From assembly GCA_948567375.1 (NCBI GenBank), contig OX419759.1:61109493-61173492 (forward strand): a stretch of 64,000 bases of DNA, read 5' to 3'. This document shows positions 44,445 to 55,861 of this stretch, piece after piece. Under the pieces are notes generated by a model. The model saw only the letters and a list, made by a program, of their open reading frames with translations. It was not told the DNA's origin and ran no database searches. Every line of letters starts with the position of its first letter. Position 1 is the first letter of the stretch. The translations under genes and the position numbers were made by a program. The DNA comes from Lunularia cruciata. Lineage: Eukaryota; Streptophyta; Marchantiopsida; Lunulariales; Lunulariaceae.

Positions 44445-46040
44445 ATGGCGTTCGTGGTTGGAATGGGGCTTGGCTACATGTATTGCAAAATAAGAGACAG
44501 AAAAAACAAGCATTGGAGGAGCCAAATAAATCCGAACCTGTAAGAACGTTGTCTAGCTACTTCAATCTCGTCTGTGCACTGCATTAATTGGTCTACATTT
44601 GCGTTCAGGTCTTATGACTCTTGGCCAGAAGGTACTGAATGCAGATGCATACGTGATGGTGATCGGACCTGTTGTCCACAGTGATTTATGCCATTGATCA
44701 ATTTTCGTCCTCCAATTCCAGTTGTCTGTTCACTAAGTTCCGATGTGCATATATGCATTCAATGGTTCCAGGCCAAAAGAAACGTATAAGCGGATCCTTC
44801 TTGCGAAGCTAATCAAGGGAGTCTATCAGCAGGCCAAGGGAAGGGATCCCTTACCATATTCCACAGAGCATAACTACGAGATACTTCAACCTTGTGAGTT
44901 CCTGAAGGATGAGGATTTCAAGAAAGGTATTTTCTTATTACTTTCCTGCTTATTGGATCAGCGACGCTATTGTGGCAAAACGGTTCACAGTATAGTATGG
45001 AGTTGATCCTTCATTGCTATTTGATTATTGGATTTACATAGGACTAATAAGATGCATCTACATGTGCAGATGAAATGAGAACTGCATTGAGTCGCGGGTT
45101 TTTCGTGGTGTACCGTAATGAAAAGCGGAACATCGACCAACGAGAGTCCGAACGTAGACCAGGGTTTGTTATTGCTGTAAGGGGAACTAAAACATTGGAG
45201 GACCTATGGGATGACGGTAAACTCGCATTTCAGAACTTACACAGGACAGAGTGGGTAATATGTCTAGAGCTGGTACTCGAGCGTTTGATACAGTTCAGTG
45301 AGATAACGCGTCTTGGGCATCCTTTCGATGCTGGAATTTGCTTGACTGGGCATTCCTTAGGAGCTGCAGTGTGTCTCTTAGTTGCTCGGAAGTATGCTTT
45401 AGAGAACGGCGGCAAAAAATTAATTGACAGTCACCTTTTCAATCCTCCATTCTTTACGTTCGCTAATCTGTTTGACATTGCTTCCAGTCTGATGGAATCA
45501 ACTGAACTCAAGCTGGTCCAAGCATTCTTCGGGGACCTAAAAACGAGAATACAGATCATCCAAGGTGTTCTCAAAGTTCACCTTATGCAGACCAACCCGA
45601 ACGCTGCGGAGAAAGTTATGGATACACACAACATACTTTCTCGATGGAGTCCCAGTCTTTACATAAATAGTAATGATTATATTTGTTATCTCTACCATCA
45701 GCATTTCCAATCATTATGGTTGAGAGAACCCAATAACGAATGGTCGAGAAATCTTGAATTCTATCACAAGACCACAACCCTCTTGGTAGCGGAGAAACTT
45801 CGTGATAAGAAAAGATATAAGGCCGGGTATAACTTCCATCTGATTCCCACGGCAGAGCTACACATGATGCGCACGATGCGGATGAGACCCTTGTCAGCGC
45901 ACAGACTGTACAATTGGATCCACCCTGATGCAAGTGTTGACTTCGAACGCAAAACTATTACTTACACAGACGCGAGGCAGTCTAATGAATATGATGAGTT
46001 CAAGATAGAACTCAATATCCAAAGTGTATCGGAGATCTAG
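44445..46040 (+). CDS. Class-3 lipase / alpha-beta hydrolase, At4g10955-like (3 exons)
   Basis: Proposed exons 44445-44539, 44772-44926 and 45070-46040 give 406 residues. Introns are GTAAGA...TTCCAG and GTATTT...TGTGCAG, and phases agree (CT|G and G|AT). The mature part contains FVIAVRGT (about 117-123, oxyanion region), the nucleophile elbow GHSLG with Ser179, and LYINSNDYIC, a signature of Arabidopsis At4g10955-type proteins. The family is lipase class 3, hydrolysing acyl esters; the substrate is unknown. Exon 3 is open for 323 codons with no defect, in contrast to everything around it. The first exon is the least certain: the frame is open from ATG 44283, but the start at 44445 (hydrophobic N-terminus MAFVVGMGLGYMYCKI) better fits family length. 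Confidence 0.8.
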
Positions 46041-47406
46041 GCCAGCCTGTAAATATTCACTGCAGATACATGAAGTAAATTGTACAACCATGTTTCCAGT
46101 CTCGCCCGTGGTGGCAGGTCGGCTCATTTCTTTACATCTCTTCACAAGGGACACTCTATTTCTATAAGAAATCGGATGAAACTTGAGAATTTTTGTACAT
46201 TATATTGAGAATTATATTTTAAAACAAATTATATCACTTTTGCATAAAAAAATATAATTACATCAATATACTTAGAATATATAGAAGGATAATCCTAATG
46301 TTCAAGGTGAAACAATAGTTACCAATTTTTTTTTATATATCCTCAATATTATAACAATATGTGAATGAAACTTGAGAATCTCTCTTTCTTTCTTGTCATG
46401 TTCTGGTTTGCACTATAATTTTAGACAATTTTGTGTGCCTACCTACGGATAAGAGACAGATACTGAGGCCCAATGGTATATCAACTTGAACTATTTTTCA
46501 GCTTGAACATTATAAGGATAACTCTCTTGATATAATTACCCTTTCTATGCAAAATTGATATAATTCTTTAAGGTTATCTTTATATTACTTCCCCACATAT
46601 CTAAAGAGATTATCATCTCAATCATAATCCCTATACTCATAAGTTGAATCTAGAATCTAGATTCAAGTGAAACCTCTTGAGCCATTTCTGATCCTTCGCA
46701 TTTAGAACTAAAATATCTAAATTTTCTGTAAGTTAGAACTTCGAGAAGAGAAAAAGAAAGTAGATACAATTGTGGAGTGATTGGGTGGCTGCAATGTCTC
46801 ATGCTTTATGAACTTCCTTGAGTGCTTAGTCTGAGTTAGTCGATCATTATTTGTTAAAGTTTCATCAAACCTTCTCTCACAATGTATGATAGCAACAAAC
46901 TAGTAGAGAAACACGGTCATGGCCGAGGAATTACCGCAATGTAGAAATGAATTAGGAATGTAACGTTACACAGGACTCATTTCGTGTAATGTATTACACG
47001 GACGTATTTTCTATGTCATAGGTCACTGCTGGAATTGAGCTCCAGACAATTGAATGTGAGGAAAACTGTCATGCTAGTTACATTGCGCATATTTGCAGTT
47101 CCTTCGCTAAGGACGGGTTCCTTAGCGAAGGCGGTAACAATGAAGCATTTAAACAGATGTGAGGAAAGAACAGAAAAGTCTTTCTCCAATCGCGTTCATT
47201 ACCAAAGCATCTGAACGCGTGCATTGTTGCAACAATCACAACTAAAGTCTACCTAACAACTGAGTCAAGGAGCTCTGTCTTACCTGTCTTAGCAAAAGGC
47301 ATCTTCATAACCTCTTTGTAGGGTAGTTGGAAGGTTCGTTTTTTCTAAATGACGCATCGACAATAAAGTGGTGATGCAGTACTGGAAGAGGCGTACAGTT
47401 GGATTA
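46041..47406. other. Spacer between lipase gene and ankyrin pseudogene
   Basis: AT-rich 3' flank with no recognised gene. Contains the perfect 13-bp hairpin at 47101-47131. No clear polyadenylation signal was identified. Confidence 0.5.
47101..47131. repeat. Perfect 13-bp hairpin, 5-nt loop
   Basis: CCTTCGCTAAGGA (47101-47113), loop CGGGT, TCCTTAGCGAAGG (47119-47131). No U-tract follows and no gene boundary is evident. Confidence 0.9.
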
Positions 47407-48996
47407 GATGGCTACAAGTGAGCAACAAATAATCATGTGGCTGAAAGAAACCAAAGCTGCGTTTGAGGGAAAGCAATTATGCTTTCAATGAAGTTGCTGA
47501 CCAATTTGCGAGAAACATGTTTCTCGCAAATCCGAAAGAGTTGACTAAATGAAAATTGGAGTCTGAACAGAGAGGTAAATGTGAAACATCTCTGGATGTT
47601 TTGCCGCTGATGAAAGAACGGAGGAAAACTTTTCACCCGAGCACAAGAAACGGATATGATCATCGAGGACCAGTACAGGACAGAAGACGAAGTGAGGCGG
47701 AAAGCATATTGTAGAAGAGGCAAATCTTAGAACTAGTGACTGATTTGATTCATGATGAATTCACGCTTAAGGAACTGAGCAACGACAGGCAGACTATATT
47801 TGCCATAAGGAGTTCCGCCATGATTGCACAAAGGGAAGTCCCTCGACATCCTTCCTGAATGATGTTTTCATGGGTCTGAGTCCCATTTTGCAGTCAAAAA
47901 GTAGAACGAAATAAATATGGAACCAAAAGAATAAGTACCTTCTTGGCACTATCTCGAGGTTATGAAGCTTTTTATGTATAAATGCGGGGGGTCAGAGATG
48001 AGTTTTCTTGAATTGTGGTCCAACCGTCATCTCGCGAATTACTGTGATCAGAGTAGGTGCTTACGACTTAACTGTCGCGATCTCATGTCGTATCCTTGGT
48101 GGTTAGTTCCTTCTGTAGTGGAGAATTGTCTGCAGAATGTATCCAGATCAAGAAGTACATGGGCCCAATTCAGAAATTGATAACATCCGAGAGCGTTTGG
48201 AATTGGTACAGGACGGTCGAGATTGTACCTCAACACGGGTTCTAGTGGAGGACTATATACAGGGAGGATCTGCGCTCAACGATAAACTTAAGCTCAAGCT
48301 GTGCCACCTTGCTGCCTGGATTGGATGTGCTGACCATGCAGAGAGTAAAACTCAAGAGTCTTGAATGTGATGGAGCTTTATGTTAGTTTCAGGGCAATCA
48401 GCGATTTTCCGAAGACCGAAGGCAAGTTTACTCTAATGCACCTCGCTGCATCCCGGGGACACAGTGAAGCCCCCGATGAGCTGCTGAGCTTGGAAGGAGT
48501 GGATGTGAAGGCTGTTTCTTAAGAGGTTTCACCGCATTGCATTTGGCGGTTCATGGAGGCCACGATTCATGTGTTGAGAAGTTGTTGGAGAGCTGTGCAA
48601 TCCCTGTAAGTGAATTTGAGAACATCCGGGACACTGAGTTTGGAGTGACAGCGCTGTCCTTCGCAATGGGACAAGGACACGTTAGTGCTGCCAAATTGTC
48701 TCAAAGGCGCCAACGATGTTCATATTAGTGATTAGTCCAAGAGACAAAGTGAACGAGATCACTCCTCTGCTCTTGGCTGCGATGAAACTTGTAGGGGGTT
48801 CGGAGATAACTTTGTGTAGAATGCTAGACGGGAGAAACCCTGACGCGATTAAGGATAGAGTAGGTTGAGCAACATACGCCCTGAAGAACTATGAGAAAGA
48901 AAGGTACCTAGTTCGCTTACAATCGATATCGCTAGAAGCATGGTCCCTCCGCCGACGGGTAATTGAGGCAGCATATGAAAGTGAACTATATTTCAA
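47407..48996 (+). pseudogene. Ankyrin-repeat protein pseudogene, 5' part
   Basis: Begins with MATSEQQIIMWLKETKAAFE (47410, weak start candidate). It continues in pieces: LVTDLIHDEFTLKELSNDRQ near 47735, the open run 48137-48364 (LKLKLCHLAAWIGCADHAES), TLMHLAASRGHSEAPDELL (about 48432), FTALHLAVHGGHDSCVEKLL (about 48530) and NEITPLLLAAMKLV (about 48752). The TxLHLAxxxGH pattern is ankyrin. Stops and frameshifts separate the repeats. The 3' part, with more ankyrin and a PGG domain, lies beyond the copia element at 54.2-54.9 kb. Intact relatives are membrane-anchored ankyrin proteins of plants. Confidence 0.7.
47504..47531. repeat. Perfect 28-bp palindrome
   Basis: ATTTGCGAGAAACA followed directly by TGTTTCTCGCAAAT, with no loop. 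It lies inside the N-terminal part of the ankyrin pseudogene. Confidence 0.9.
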
Positions 48997-49450
48997 TGTA
49001 TTAGATTTAGTTAATCTCTAGTTTAGTGATTTTTTATTTAGTGTTTTGTTACATTCCTTTAAAATTTCTACTAAATATATTTAGGATAAGAAGTGCGCAA
49101 CCCTAATTAGAGATATGTAAAACAACACTATAGTGTTTGCTTATGTGTACATAAGAGTAAATTTATTTTTATTTTGTTAAATTCTCATACAATGGTCATT
49201 CCTTGTACCTTGTATCAGGTGTGTTCTATGTTGTTTACCATTGAGTTACCTTTCATGTTGTGTGATTGCTATTGTGCATTCTCTTTGAAGGCTCTAAGAG
49301 AGAGTGAGTTGAGCATTTCTAAGTGCAATCAAGAGTGTCTACTCTGGTGAGACTAGGAAAGCTGAGTGCTAGGATATCTTATACATCATAAGTCAGAATA
49401 ATTGAGGATAGACCATCTACTTCAAAGACTAGAAAAAAAGGTTCTCATCA
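48997..49450 (+). repeat. 5' LTR of the Ty1/copia element
   Basis: About 454 bp, TGTATTAGATTTAG to GGTTCTCATCA, homologous to 53632-54092. The two LTRs differ at many positions by eye, so the insertion is old. TATA-like ATGTGTACATAAGAG near 49143-49157. GGTTATGGGCCCAC follows at 49451 where a primer site would lie; the tRNA was not assigned. Confidence 0.85.
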
Positions 49451-49454
49451 GGTT

Positions 49455-50099
49455 ATGGGCCCACAATCACCACTTGGGTTGATAGGAAAACTCCGAGAGC
49501 TAGAGAAATTGGGAAACACTAATTACAAAGCCTGGGCTTTGGATGTGAAGTGCATCTTAGACAATTATGACTTTTTAGACTTGGCATTAGAAGCTCATGA
49601 TATAGATGAGGTTGAGTCCAACAAGGAGGAGAGAATCAAGCGCTCTACTACTAGGAGGTTTTTGCTAAGGGCTATGCAAGAGCCAGTCACATACCTAGTA
49701 GACACTTATGCTTGGAGTTGGGAGATCAGGCACAAAATCAAGAATTTTTACTCTGTTGAGAGGCTTGAAAGTTCCAGTAGGATCTGGGATGGGATGTGGA
49801 ACACTAAACTTGCAGATGGTGAAGACTTTTACTTTGCACTTGTCAAAGTTACAGAAGGTCTTCAAAGTGTCGAGGAAGATGGGTGTCCCCTTACAAAAAA
49901 ATATGAGATCAGCCATCTCTTGAAGACTCTCCCTCCAAGCTACCAGCCTATCAAAGTAGCTATAAAAGTTCTACCTATTGAAGTTGTCACATGGGATTAT
50001 GTGATAAACAGATTGTTGGTGTTTAGTAGAGACAGCAAGGACCTAAAGATGAAGTTTAATGATTTGGGAGATTTTGCTCTATTCAGTGCTCCTTCTTAG
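49455..50099 (+). CDS. Copia Gag (capsid)
   Basis: A 214-codon open frame: LRELEKLGNTNYKAWALDVK near the N-terminus, DGEDFYFALVKVTEGLQSV and LLKTLPPSYQPIKVAI, matching the UBN2/DUF4219-type gag of plant copia elements. It ends in TAG just after FSAPS; a CCHC knuckle continues beyond in another frame (50195-50240, CYFCHEKGQVAPVC, His replaced by Gln). Gag packages the element RNA. The ORF is intact but belongs to an element broken elsewhere. Confidence 0.8.
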   Translation: MGPQSPLGLIGKLRELEKLGNTNYKAWALDVKCILDNYDFLDLALEAHDIDEVESNKEERIKRSTTRRFLLRAMQEPVTYLVDTYAWSWEIRHKIKNFYSVERLESSSRIWDGMWNTKLADGEDFYFALVKVTEGLQSVEEDGCPLTKKYEISHLLKTLPPSYQPIKVAIKVLPIEVVTWDYVINRLLVFSRDSKDLKMKFNDLGDFALFSAPS

Positions 50100-50172
50100 T
50101 CAAGGAGAGTGCCATATAGAAGAGTGAGCAAACTAGAGCAAAGCTAGAGTAAAGCTAGTAAAGGGGTTAGCA

Positions 50173-50853
50173 GTGTTGATAACAAGATCTGTTATTTCTG
50201 TCATGAGAAAGGTCAGGTTGCACCTGTATGTTCCCAAGCGAAGAGAATGGAGAGAACGAGAGCCGAAGAAGGTAGGCAAGGGACCTCAACCAATAAAAGG
50301 TCAAAAATTTGCGAGTTCAGCTTACAACACAAAGGAGTGCAATGAGATAGAAAGCGATGAGGAGGAGTACTCAGCAAAAGAGCTAGATTGTGGAATGTTG
50401 GCAGAATCTCATTTGTCCATAAACTATTCTAGATGGTTCTTGGATTCTGAAGCCACCTCTCATATTTGTTACCAGAAGGAGTTGTTCTCAACTCTTCAAC
50501 CTCTTAAGATTCCCAAGAGTGTTTGTTGTGGACCTGGGATTCTGAATCCAGTGTTAGGAACTGGCAAAGTTCCTATTGCCTTCATGGGAAGATCTAACAC
50601 AAGTTCTTGTAAGAGCTATTTGGAAGATGTGCTCTATGTTCCAGATTACACCAAAAACTTGATATCAGTACATTGCCTCATGGAGCATGGAGTGGATATT
50701 CTGTTTGAAAGCAGCAGAAATCAATGCACTTTAAAGAAAGGAGAGCTAGTCCTTGGACATAGCACTGCCAGAAGGAAGCTATTCAAGTTGATGGAAGCTG
50801 ATTGTTATGATTCTGCATTGGTAGCTGAAAACAGAAATGATATCCATCTGTAG
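50173..50853 (+). pseudogene. Copia protease and pre-integrase region
   Basis: 226-codon open run. SRWFLDSEATSHICYQKELF is the copia protease active site with DSE in place of DSG. YLEDVLYVPDYTKNLISVHC follows, the standard downstream motif. It ends with NDIHL-stop, after which HLRLGHLSVQSL begins the GAG-pre-integrase zinc domain. Gly to Glu in the active site predicts loss of activity. Confidence 0.85.
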
Positions 50854-51560
50854 CATTTGAGGTTAGGGCACTTGTCAGTGCAAAGCCTATATGCTTTAGA
50901 GAAGGTAGTGGAGGGGTTGAAACTGGATCCCAAAGGAAAACTCAAGTTCTGCATTGGGTGTAGACGGTAAGGCACACAAGGCTCCTATCCCCAAGAAATC
51001 TTCATTTAGAGCTTTTGGTCTTCTAGATGTCATACATTCTGATGTATGGGGATACATGATTGAGAAGTCATTGATTGGAGCAGCCTTCTATATTTCCTTT
51101 GTGGATGATTACAATAGAAAGAGCTTTATCTATCTCATGAAAAGCAAGGATAAAGTGCTGCAAAAATTCCAAAAGTTTTGTAGACATTGCTAAGTTGCAG
51201 ACTGGGAGGAAAGTCAAGGGAACAGATGGAGGCAAAGAGTACAAGAATGAGGAATTCCTCTCTTTCCTTTCAAAGAAAGGAATTCTTCTTGAATGTATGG
51301 CCAGAGACAATCCTGCATAGAATGGAGTTGCAGAAAGGTTGAATAGGACACTGGTGGACAAAGCATTGGCCATGCTCCAACATGCCAAGCTGGAGAGAAA
51401 GTTTTGGGGTGCTGCAATTAGCACTGCAAATTAGAAATATCAGTGGTACCACAGCATTGCAAGGAAGAACTCCTAAAGAATGCTTGAGTGGTAAGAAACC
51501 TAATCTTTCAGCTTTGAAGGTTTTTGGATGTCTTTCCATGTTCATATTCCCAAGGAGCAA
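50854..51560 (+). pseudogene. Copia integrase
   Basis: The HHCC domain spans about 50854-50970 (LGHLSVQSL, CIGCR). The core has LLDVIHSDVWG (first Asp), FVDDYNRKSFIYLM, GGKEYKNEEF (about 51228) and NGVAERLNRTL (Glu). A frameshift near 51190 and stops at 51318-51320 and later break it. Catalytic Asp and Glu regions are recognisable. Confidence 0.82.
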
Positions 51561-52133
51561 AGGAGGAATCTCACAACAAAAGCTGAGAGAATGCTCTTTG
51601 TAGGATATGAAGAGGGACTGAAAGGATATCTTTTGTATAATCTTAAGTCTGGACATATCATCAGAAGTAGAGATGTACCCTTTGATGAATTGAGGACTTG
51701 GAGTGAGAAAAATGATGAGTTGCAGAAGCAAGCTGATCAGTTTGATCAGCTTGATCAACCTGTCTTCCCAAGCTGCAGAGTTAATTTTTCAGATAAATCA
51801 TCAAAAGAGCAATCTCTACCTGAAGCTGATGGTTCACCAAAGGAGGGTCTGAAGGTGTACCAGAGAAGGCCTATACAGACTGTGGTTTTTGATCCTAACA
51901 CTACAAAAGATGACTCCCAGAAGCAGACTGTAAATGCAGAATCTTTGAGTGAGATTCCAAAGATATCAAGAGATGACATGAAACTTTTGGGCATTGAGCC
52001 AAGAACTTCACAGAGAGATAGAAAACCTATTGATAGACTTAACTTTCTATCAGAAGATATGTTAGATGAATCTTACATCATGAAGATTGTGATTCAAAGA
52101 CTCTATAGGAAGCTATGCTCAGACCAGATTTGA
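51528..52133 (+). pseudogene. Copia integrase C-terminus to RT linker
   Basis: 201-codon open run with FVGYEEGLKGYLLYNLKSGH and IIRSRDVPFDE, the conserved tail of copia integrase, then a charged linker. It leads into RT in a different frame at 52136. Confidence 0.8.
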
Positions 52134-53620
52134 GTGAGTGAGAGTTGGCTATAGCAGAAGAGAAGAAGTCTCTTCATACTAATGGCACATGGGTACTAGC
52201 TGACATACCACCAGATAGGAAAGCAATGGACTGTAAAAGGGTTTTTAGGGTCAAACGTGGAGCTGAGAAGGAGGTCCTGAAGTACAAGGCAAGACTTGTT
52301 GCAAAGGGCTTCAATCAGAAAGCATCAATAGATTATTCTGAAACTTTTGCACCAGTTGCCATGTATGGATCTATTCACATGCTTCTAGCTCTTGCAGCAG
52401 AGAGAGATTGGGGAGTGGAGCAGTTAGATGTGAAAACAACCTTTCTCAATGGAGATTTGATAGAGACTATCTACATGGATATACTGAAGGCAAAGGTAAA
52501 GTATTCTTGCTTAAGAAGGCTTTATATGGTCTTAAGCAAGCTCTTAGAGCCTGGTATGAGAAACTAGACTCATACTTGAGAGAGCAGGATTTCAAATGAG
52601 CAGATTCTGACAATGAATGTGTATACTAGAGATGATGTATACATAGCTGTGTATGTAGATGATCTATTACTATTTGGGAACAGAGAAATCTATCAAAGGA
52701 GTGATAGATTTCTTGTGCTCTATTTTTTAGATGACTATCCTTGGTCCTATAAAACTCGTTTTGGGAATCAAAGTGAGCAGAGACAGAGAAGCAAGATGGA
52801 TCCGGATCAGTCAACCACAGTATGTGGAATTCATACTAGCTAAGTATCATACGACAAAGGCGAATGCTGTCTCTACACCTCTTGATTTGGGGTGGAAGCA
52901 CAGCAGAATCATAGATGGGGAGGTGAATCTTTGTGACAAAGTGTTGTATCAAAGTGCTCTTGGTTCTTTAATGTTTATCATGGTATGTACAAGACCAAAT
53001 ATATGTTATGCGGTGGGAGCACTAGCTAGATATACTAGCAAACCTGCACAAGTACATTGGAAAGGTATAAAGAGAGTATTCAATTACTTAAAGTGTACTC
53101 AAGATGCATTCTTGGAGTACAGAAAGCAAGGGAACATACTTGCTTCTAAACTTGGAGCATATACAGATGCTAGTTGGGGAGATGACACACATAACAGCCG
53201 CTCAACTAGTGGATATGTAATCATGCTTAGTGGTGGAGCAATCAGCTGGCATTGTAAACAGCAAATATCAGTCGCATTGTCTACTACTTAGGCAGAATTT
53301 ATGGCTGCCTCAAATGCTACTCAAGAAGTCATCTGGAACAGGAAACTTCTTAAGGAGCTGGGTTTTGAGCAGGAAAGTCCTACTACATTGTATTGTGACA
53401 ATACATGAAGTATAGCACTCAGCAAAAATCTTGTACATCACCCAAGGACTAAGCACATTGAGATTAGAAGAAGATTTGTAGAGGAGAAAGAAAAGGAGAA
53501 TGTTGTGAAGTTAGTTTACTGTCCTACACAAGAGATGACAGCAGATGTGTTTACAAAGGCACTACCTAAAGATAAACACATAAAATGTTTAGTAGAAATG
53601 GAAATTGTCCTAAACTCTCA
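52134..53620 (+). pseudogene. Copia reverse transcriptase and RNase H
   Basis: RT starts TNGTWVLADIPPDRKAMDCK and [35 protein letters not shown] follows, where the usual D-V-K-T-A-F has Thr. [16 protein letters not shown] and YIAVYVDDLLLFG (catalytic DD, about 52640) complete the catalytic part. The 52731-53291 frame has LGIKVSRDREARWIRISQPQ, then RNase H with YTDASWGDD and STSGYVIMLSGGAISWHCKQ. The tail has VHHPRTKHIEI and ADVFTKALP. Frameshifts near 52470, 52600 and 52735 and three or more stops inactivate it. Confidence 0.88.
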
Positions 53621-53631
53621 TTTAGTGGGAG
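53621..53631 (+). other. Copia polypurine tract
   Basis: TTTAGTGGGAG lies directly before TGTTAGATTTAG of the 3' LTR. Confidence 0.7.
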
Positions 53632-54092
53632 TGTTAGATTTAGTTAATCTCTAGTTTAGTGATTTCTTTACTTTTAGTGCTTTGTTATATTCCTCTAGAA
53701 GCTCTGCTAAATATACTTAGGGTAAAGAAGGGTGCAACTTTAATTAGGGTCTTGCAAAGCAACACTCTAGGGTTTGCTTATGTGTATATAAGAGTTGTTT
53801 CTATTCTTGTTTTGTTAAGTTCTCATACAAGGGTCATTCCAAACACCTTGTATGTTGATTCTGGTGTGTTCTATGTTGCTTACCACTGAAGTACCTTTCA
53901 TGTTGCATGAATGTTTTTGTGTATTATCTTTGAAGACTCTGAGAGAAAGTGAGTTGAATATTGCTAAGTGCAATCAAGAATGTACTTTGGTGAGACTAGG
54001 AAAGTTGAGTGCTAAGATGTCTAATACATCAGAAGTTCAGAATGATCGAGGATAGACCGTCTACTTCAAAGACTAGGAAGAAAGGTTCTCAT
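53632..54092 (+). repeat. 3' LTR of the Ty1/copia element
   Basis: About 460 bp, homologous to 48997-49450. The end is slightly altered (GGTTCTCATAC). No matching 5-bp target duplication was seen (TTCAA on the left). Confidence 0.85.
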
Positions 54093-54145
54093 ACTGGATA
54101 CTGGACTTCCTAGAGCTGGAATTTAAAACAAGTCCAAGCTTGTAC

Positions 54146-54170
54146 GGTACCGTACTTGCTGTACGGTACC
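54146..54170. repeat. Short inverted repeat with KpnI-type core
   Basis: GGTACCGTAC, loop TTGCT, GTACGGTACC: a perfect 10-bp stem with 5-nt loop, just outside the copia 3' LTR. An overlapping 14-bp palindrome GTACGGTACCGTAC spans 54142-54155. Confidence 0.85.
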
Positions 54171-54204
54171 TTACTTACTTACCATACTCTGTGTCCAAAA
54201 ATCT

Positions 54205-55190
54205 AGCTGAATGAACCGGAGAACGATTATGGAATGACACCATTACACTGCACTCCGAGAACGGGGCAGTCGGGGGTTTCAGGGCAACTGGAAGAGTAAA
54301 TGTTAAGGAATTTTTTCTTGCGGGCGGCCCTTGCCAACGCCTATATTGGCTCCCCTCTATTTCAAGATTCCTGTACTTACGTTTTAGAGAGGAAGAGTCT
54401 TGTATTTGGAGGACTTAACATGGCTTTGAGACTTTTCAAGATCTTGGCATTCCTCTTCACCTCGCAATCCGCACCTGCAAGGCTGCGGATCTCGTGTTCG
54501 CTGAGTTTTGTAATCATTCGAACTTCAAAGGCACCATTTACAACATCGACACCCTGCTGCCACTGGATCTAGCACAGAGAAGGCTATAAACCAGTCCTAA
54601 ATCAGTCAGATCAATTATTCTTGAACCGGGAAGGGTTATAGACTTATATGAGGATGAATATGAATATTTGCAAAGGGCTCTCGACCTGATTGAACAGCAC
54701 CCGTCAATGCATCGGTTATGAGCACAGTCAACGATCAAACGAGAGCGACACAGGAAGCTCTGAACGCGATTCTGGTGAAGGCTACACTGTTAGGGGCAAG
54801 AACTTTTGGAGCATTTTCGCAACCGCCAATTGGACAAACTTTCGTTAATTACAGAATTCGAGTGGTAAGGTTACTCTGGTTATGAAATATCTCCCTATTT
54901 CGCCATGTACATTATAGTTCGTTCTTTGTCGAGGATAGAATGGACTACCACCACTTCGGCAAAGCGTGGCATGATTCAGTGTGGTGGAGATCTTGAGAGA
55001 AATTTCGCCATATATGTGGTTCATGATATTATGCCTCTAATCATATACCTTCTATATGGAAGTAACGGAAACCTACCTCCTGGTCGACTGGACCACAAGT
55101 TTTGGTTATTGTGCACCTTTTTTGGGCTGCGCTCGTGTTTTCCTATGCCCTTCACTCTGTCTAACAGGATGTCTTAGTTTCTAGGTCCGA
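54205..55190 (+). pseudogene. Ankyrin/PGG protein pseudogene, 3' part
   Basis: ENDYGMTPLHCTPRTGQSGV (about 54210) is a further ankyrin repeat. The open run 54300-54572 and the frame with FAEFCNHSNFKGTIYNIDTL (about 54500) are followed by EYEYLQRALDLIEQHP (about 54655). EALNAILVKATLLGARTF then FSQPP (about 54755-54830) matches the start of the PGG domain, the transmembrane module that follows ankyrin repeats in plant proteins. A possible intron donor GTAAGG is at about 54867. Stops and shifts make it non-functional. Order and orientation match the 5' part at 47.4-49.0 kb. Confidence 0.65.
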
Positions 55191-55860
55191 GGCTGCCTAG
55201 TTATAAATATATGAAGAACTACTACAAGCAGCTCCTACTGATCTTTCTGCTGACCTTCTAATCTTTTTATATTTTAGATTTGTTTCCCAAAGAATTCTAT
55301 TAAATGGGCCACATAAAATGCAAACGTCGAAGAATTTGAATACGGTATCTGACCTCTCTGCTGTCATGTCTTCACACTCATATTCGACGTAAGGGTTGTA
55401 GACCGTTGTCATGGAGGGAAGTTATCTGTTCAAACTCCTGTCTAAATATCGACTAAGAAGGCTGTTGGCGGCTGGAGAGAACTCGACAATGAGAAGTTTA
55501 GAATCACGGGATGCTCATCTGAGAGTCTCAAACAAACGAGCATGCGTCGGTGTACAGCTCAAAATCTAGATTCTGACTTTCCATGTAAATTTCTCTTAAA
55601 TTTGGTCAACCACACCAATGCCTAGTGGCACTAGACTCCGCTTCCTTTTTGAGTTCTCCCCTTCTCCCATTATCGCCCGGAACCCTGCCTAGCTCGCAGG
55701 GTTCCGTGACAGGAGGTCATTAGGGGATTAATGGCACACAACATGGCACGGTCTTGGAAAGAAACTTGAGAAACTTCAGCTCTACATTCTACCCCTTGCT
55801 GTCTGAATTGGTGCGGACCATCCTGTTGAAATCTCAGGAGCCTCAAACATTCAGATCACC
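55191..55860. other. Degenerate spacer
   Basis: No recognised gene. Contains a short inverted repeat near 55679-55704 (GGAACCCTGC...GCAGGGTTCC). Possibly further ankyrin-gene-derived sequence, but nothing definite. Confidence 0.4.
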
Positions 55861-55861
55861 T

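Noticed and set aside
45230-46154. Minus-strand ORFs over the lipase exon
   Set aside because: Antisense shadows of exon 3; the plus strand has the conserved GHSLG and splice signals.
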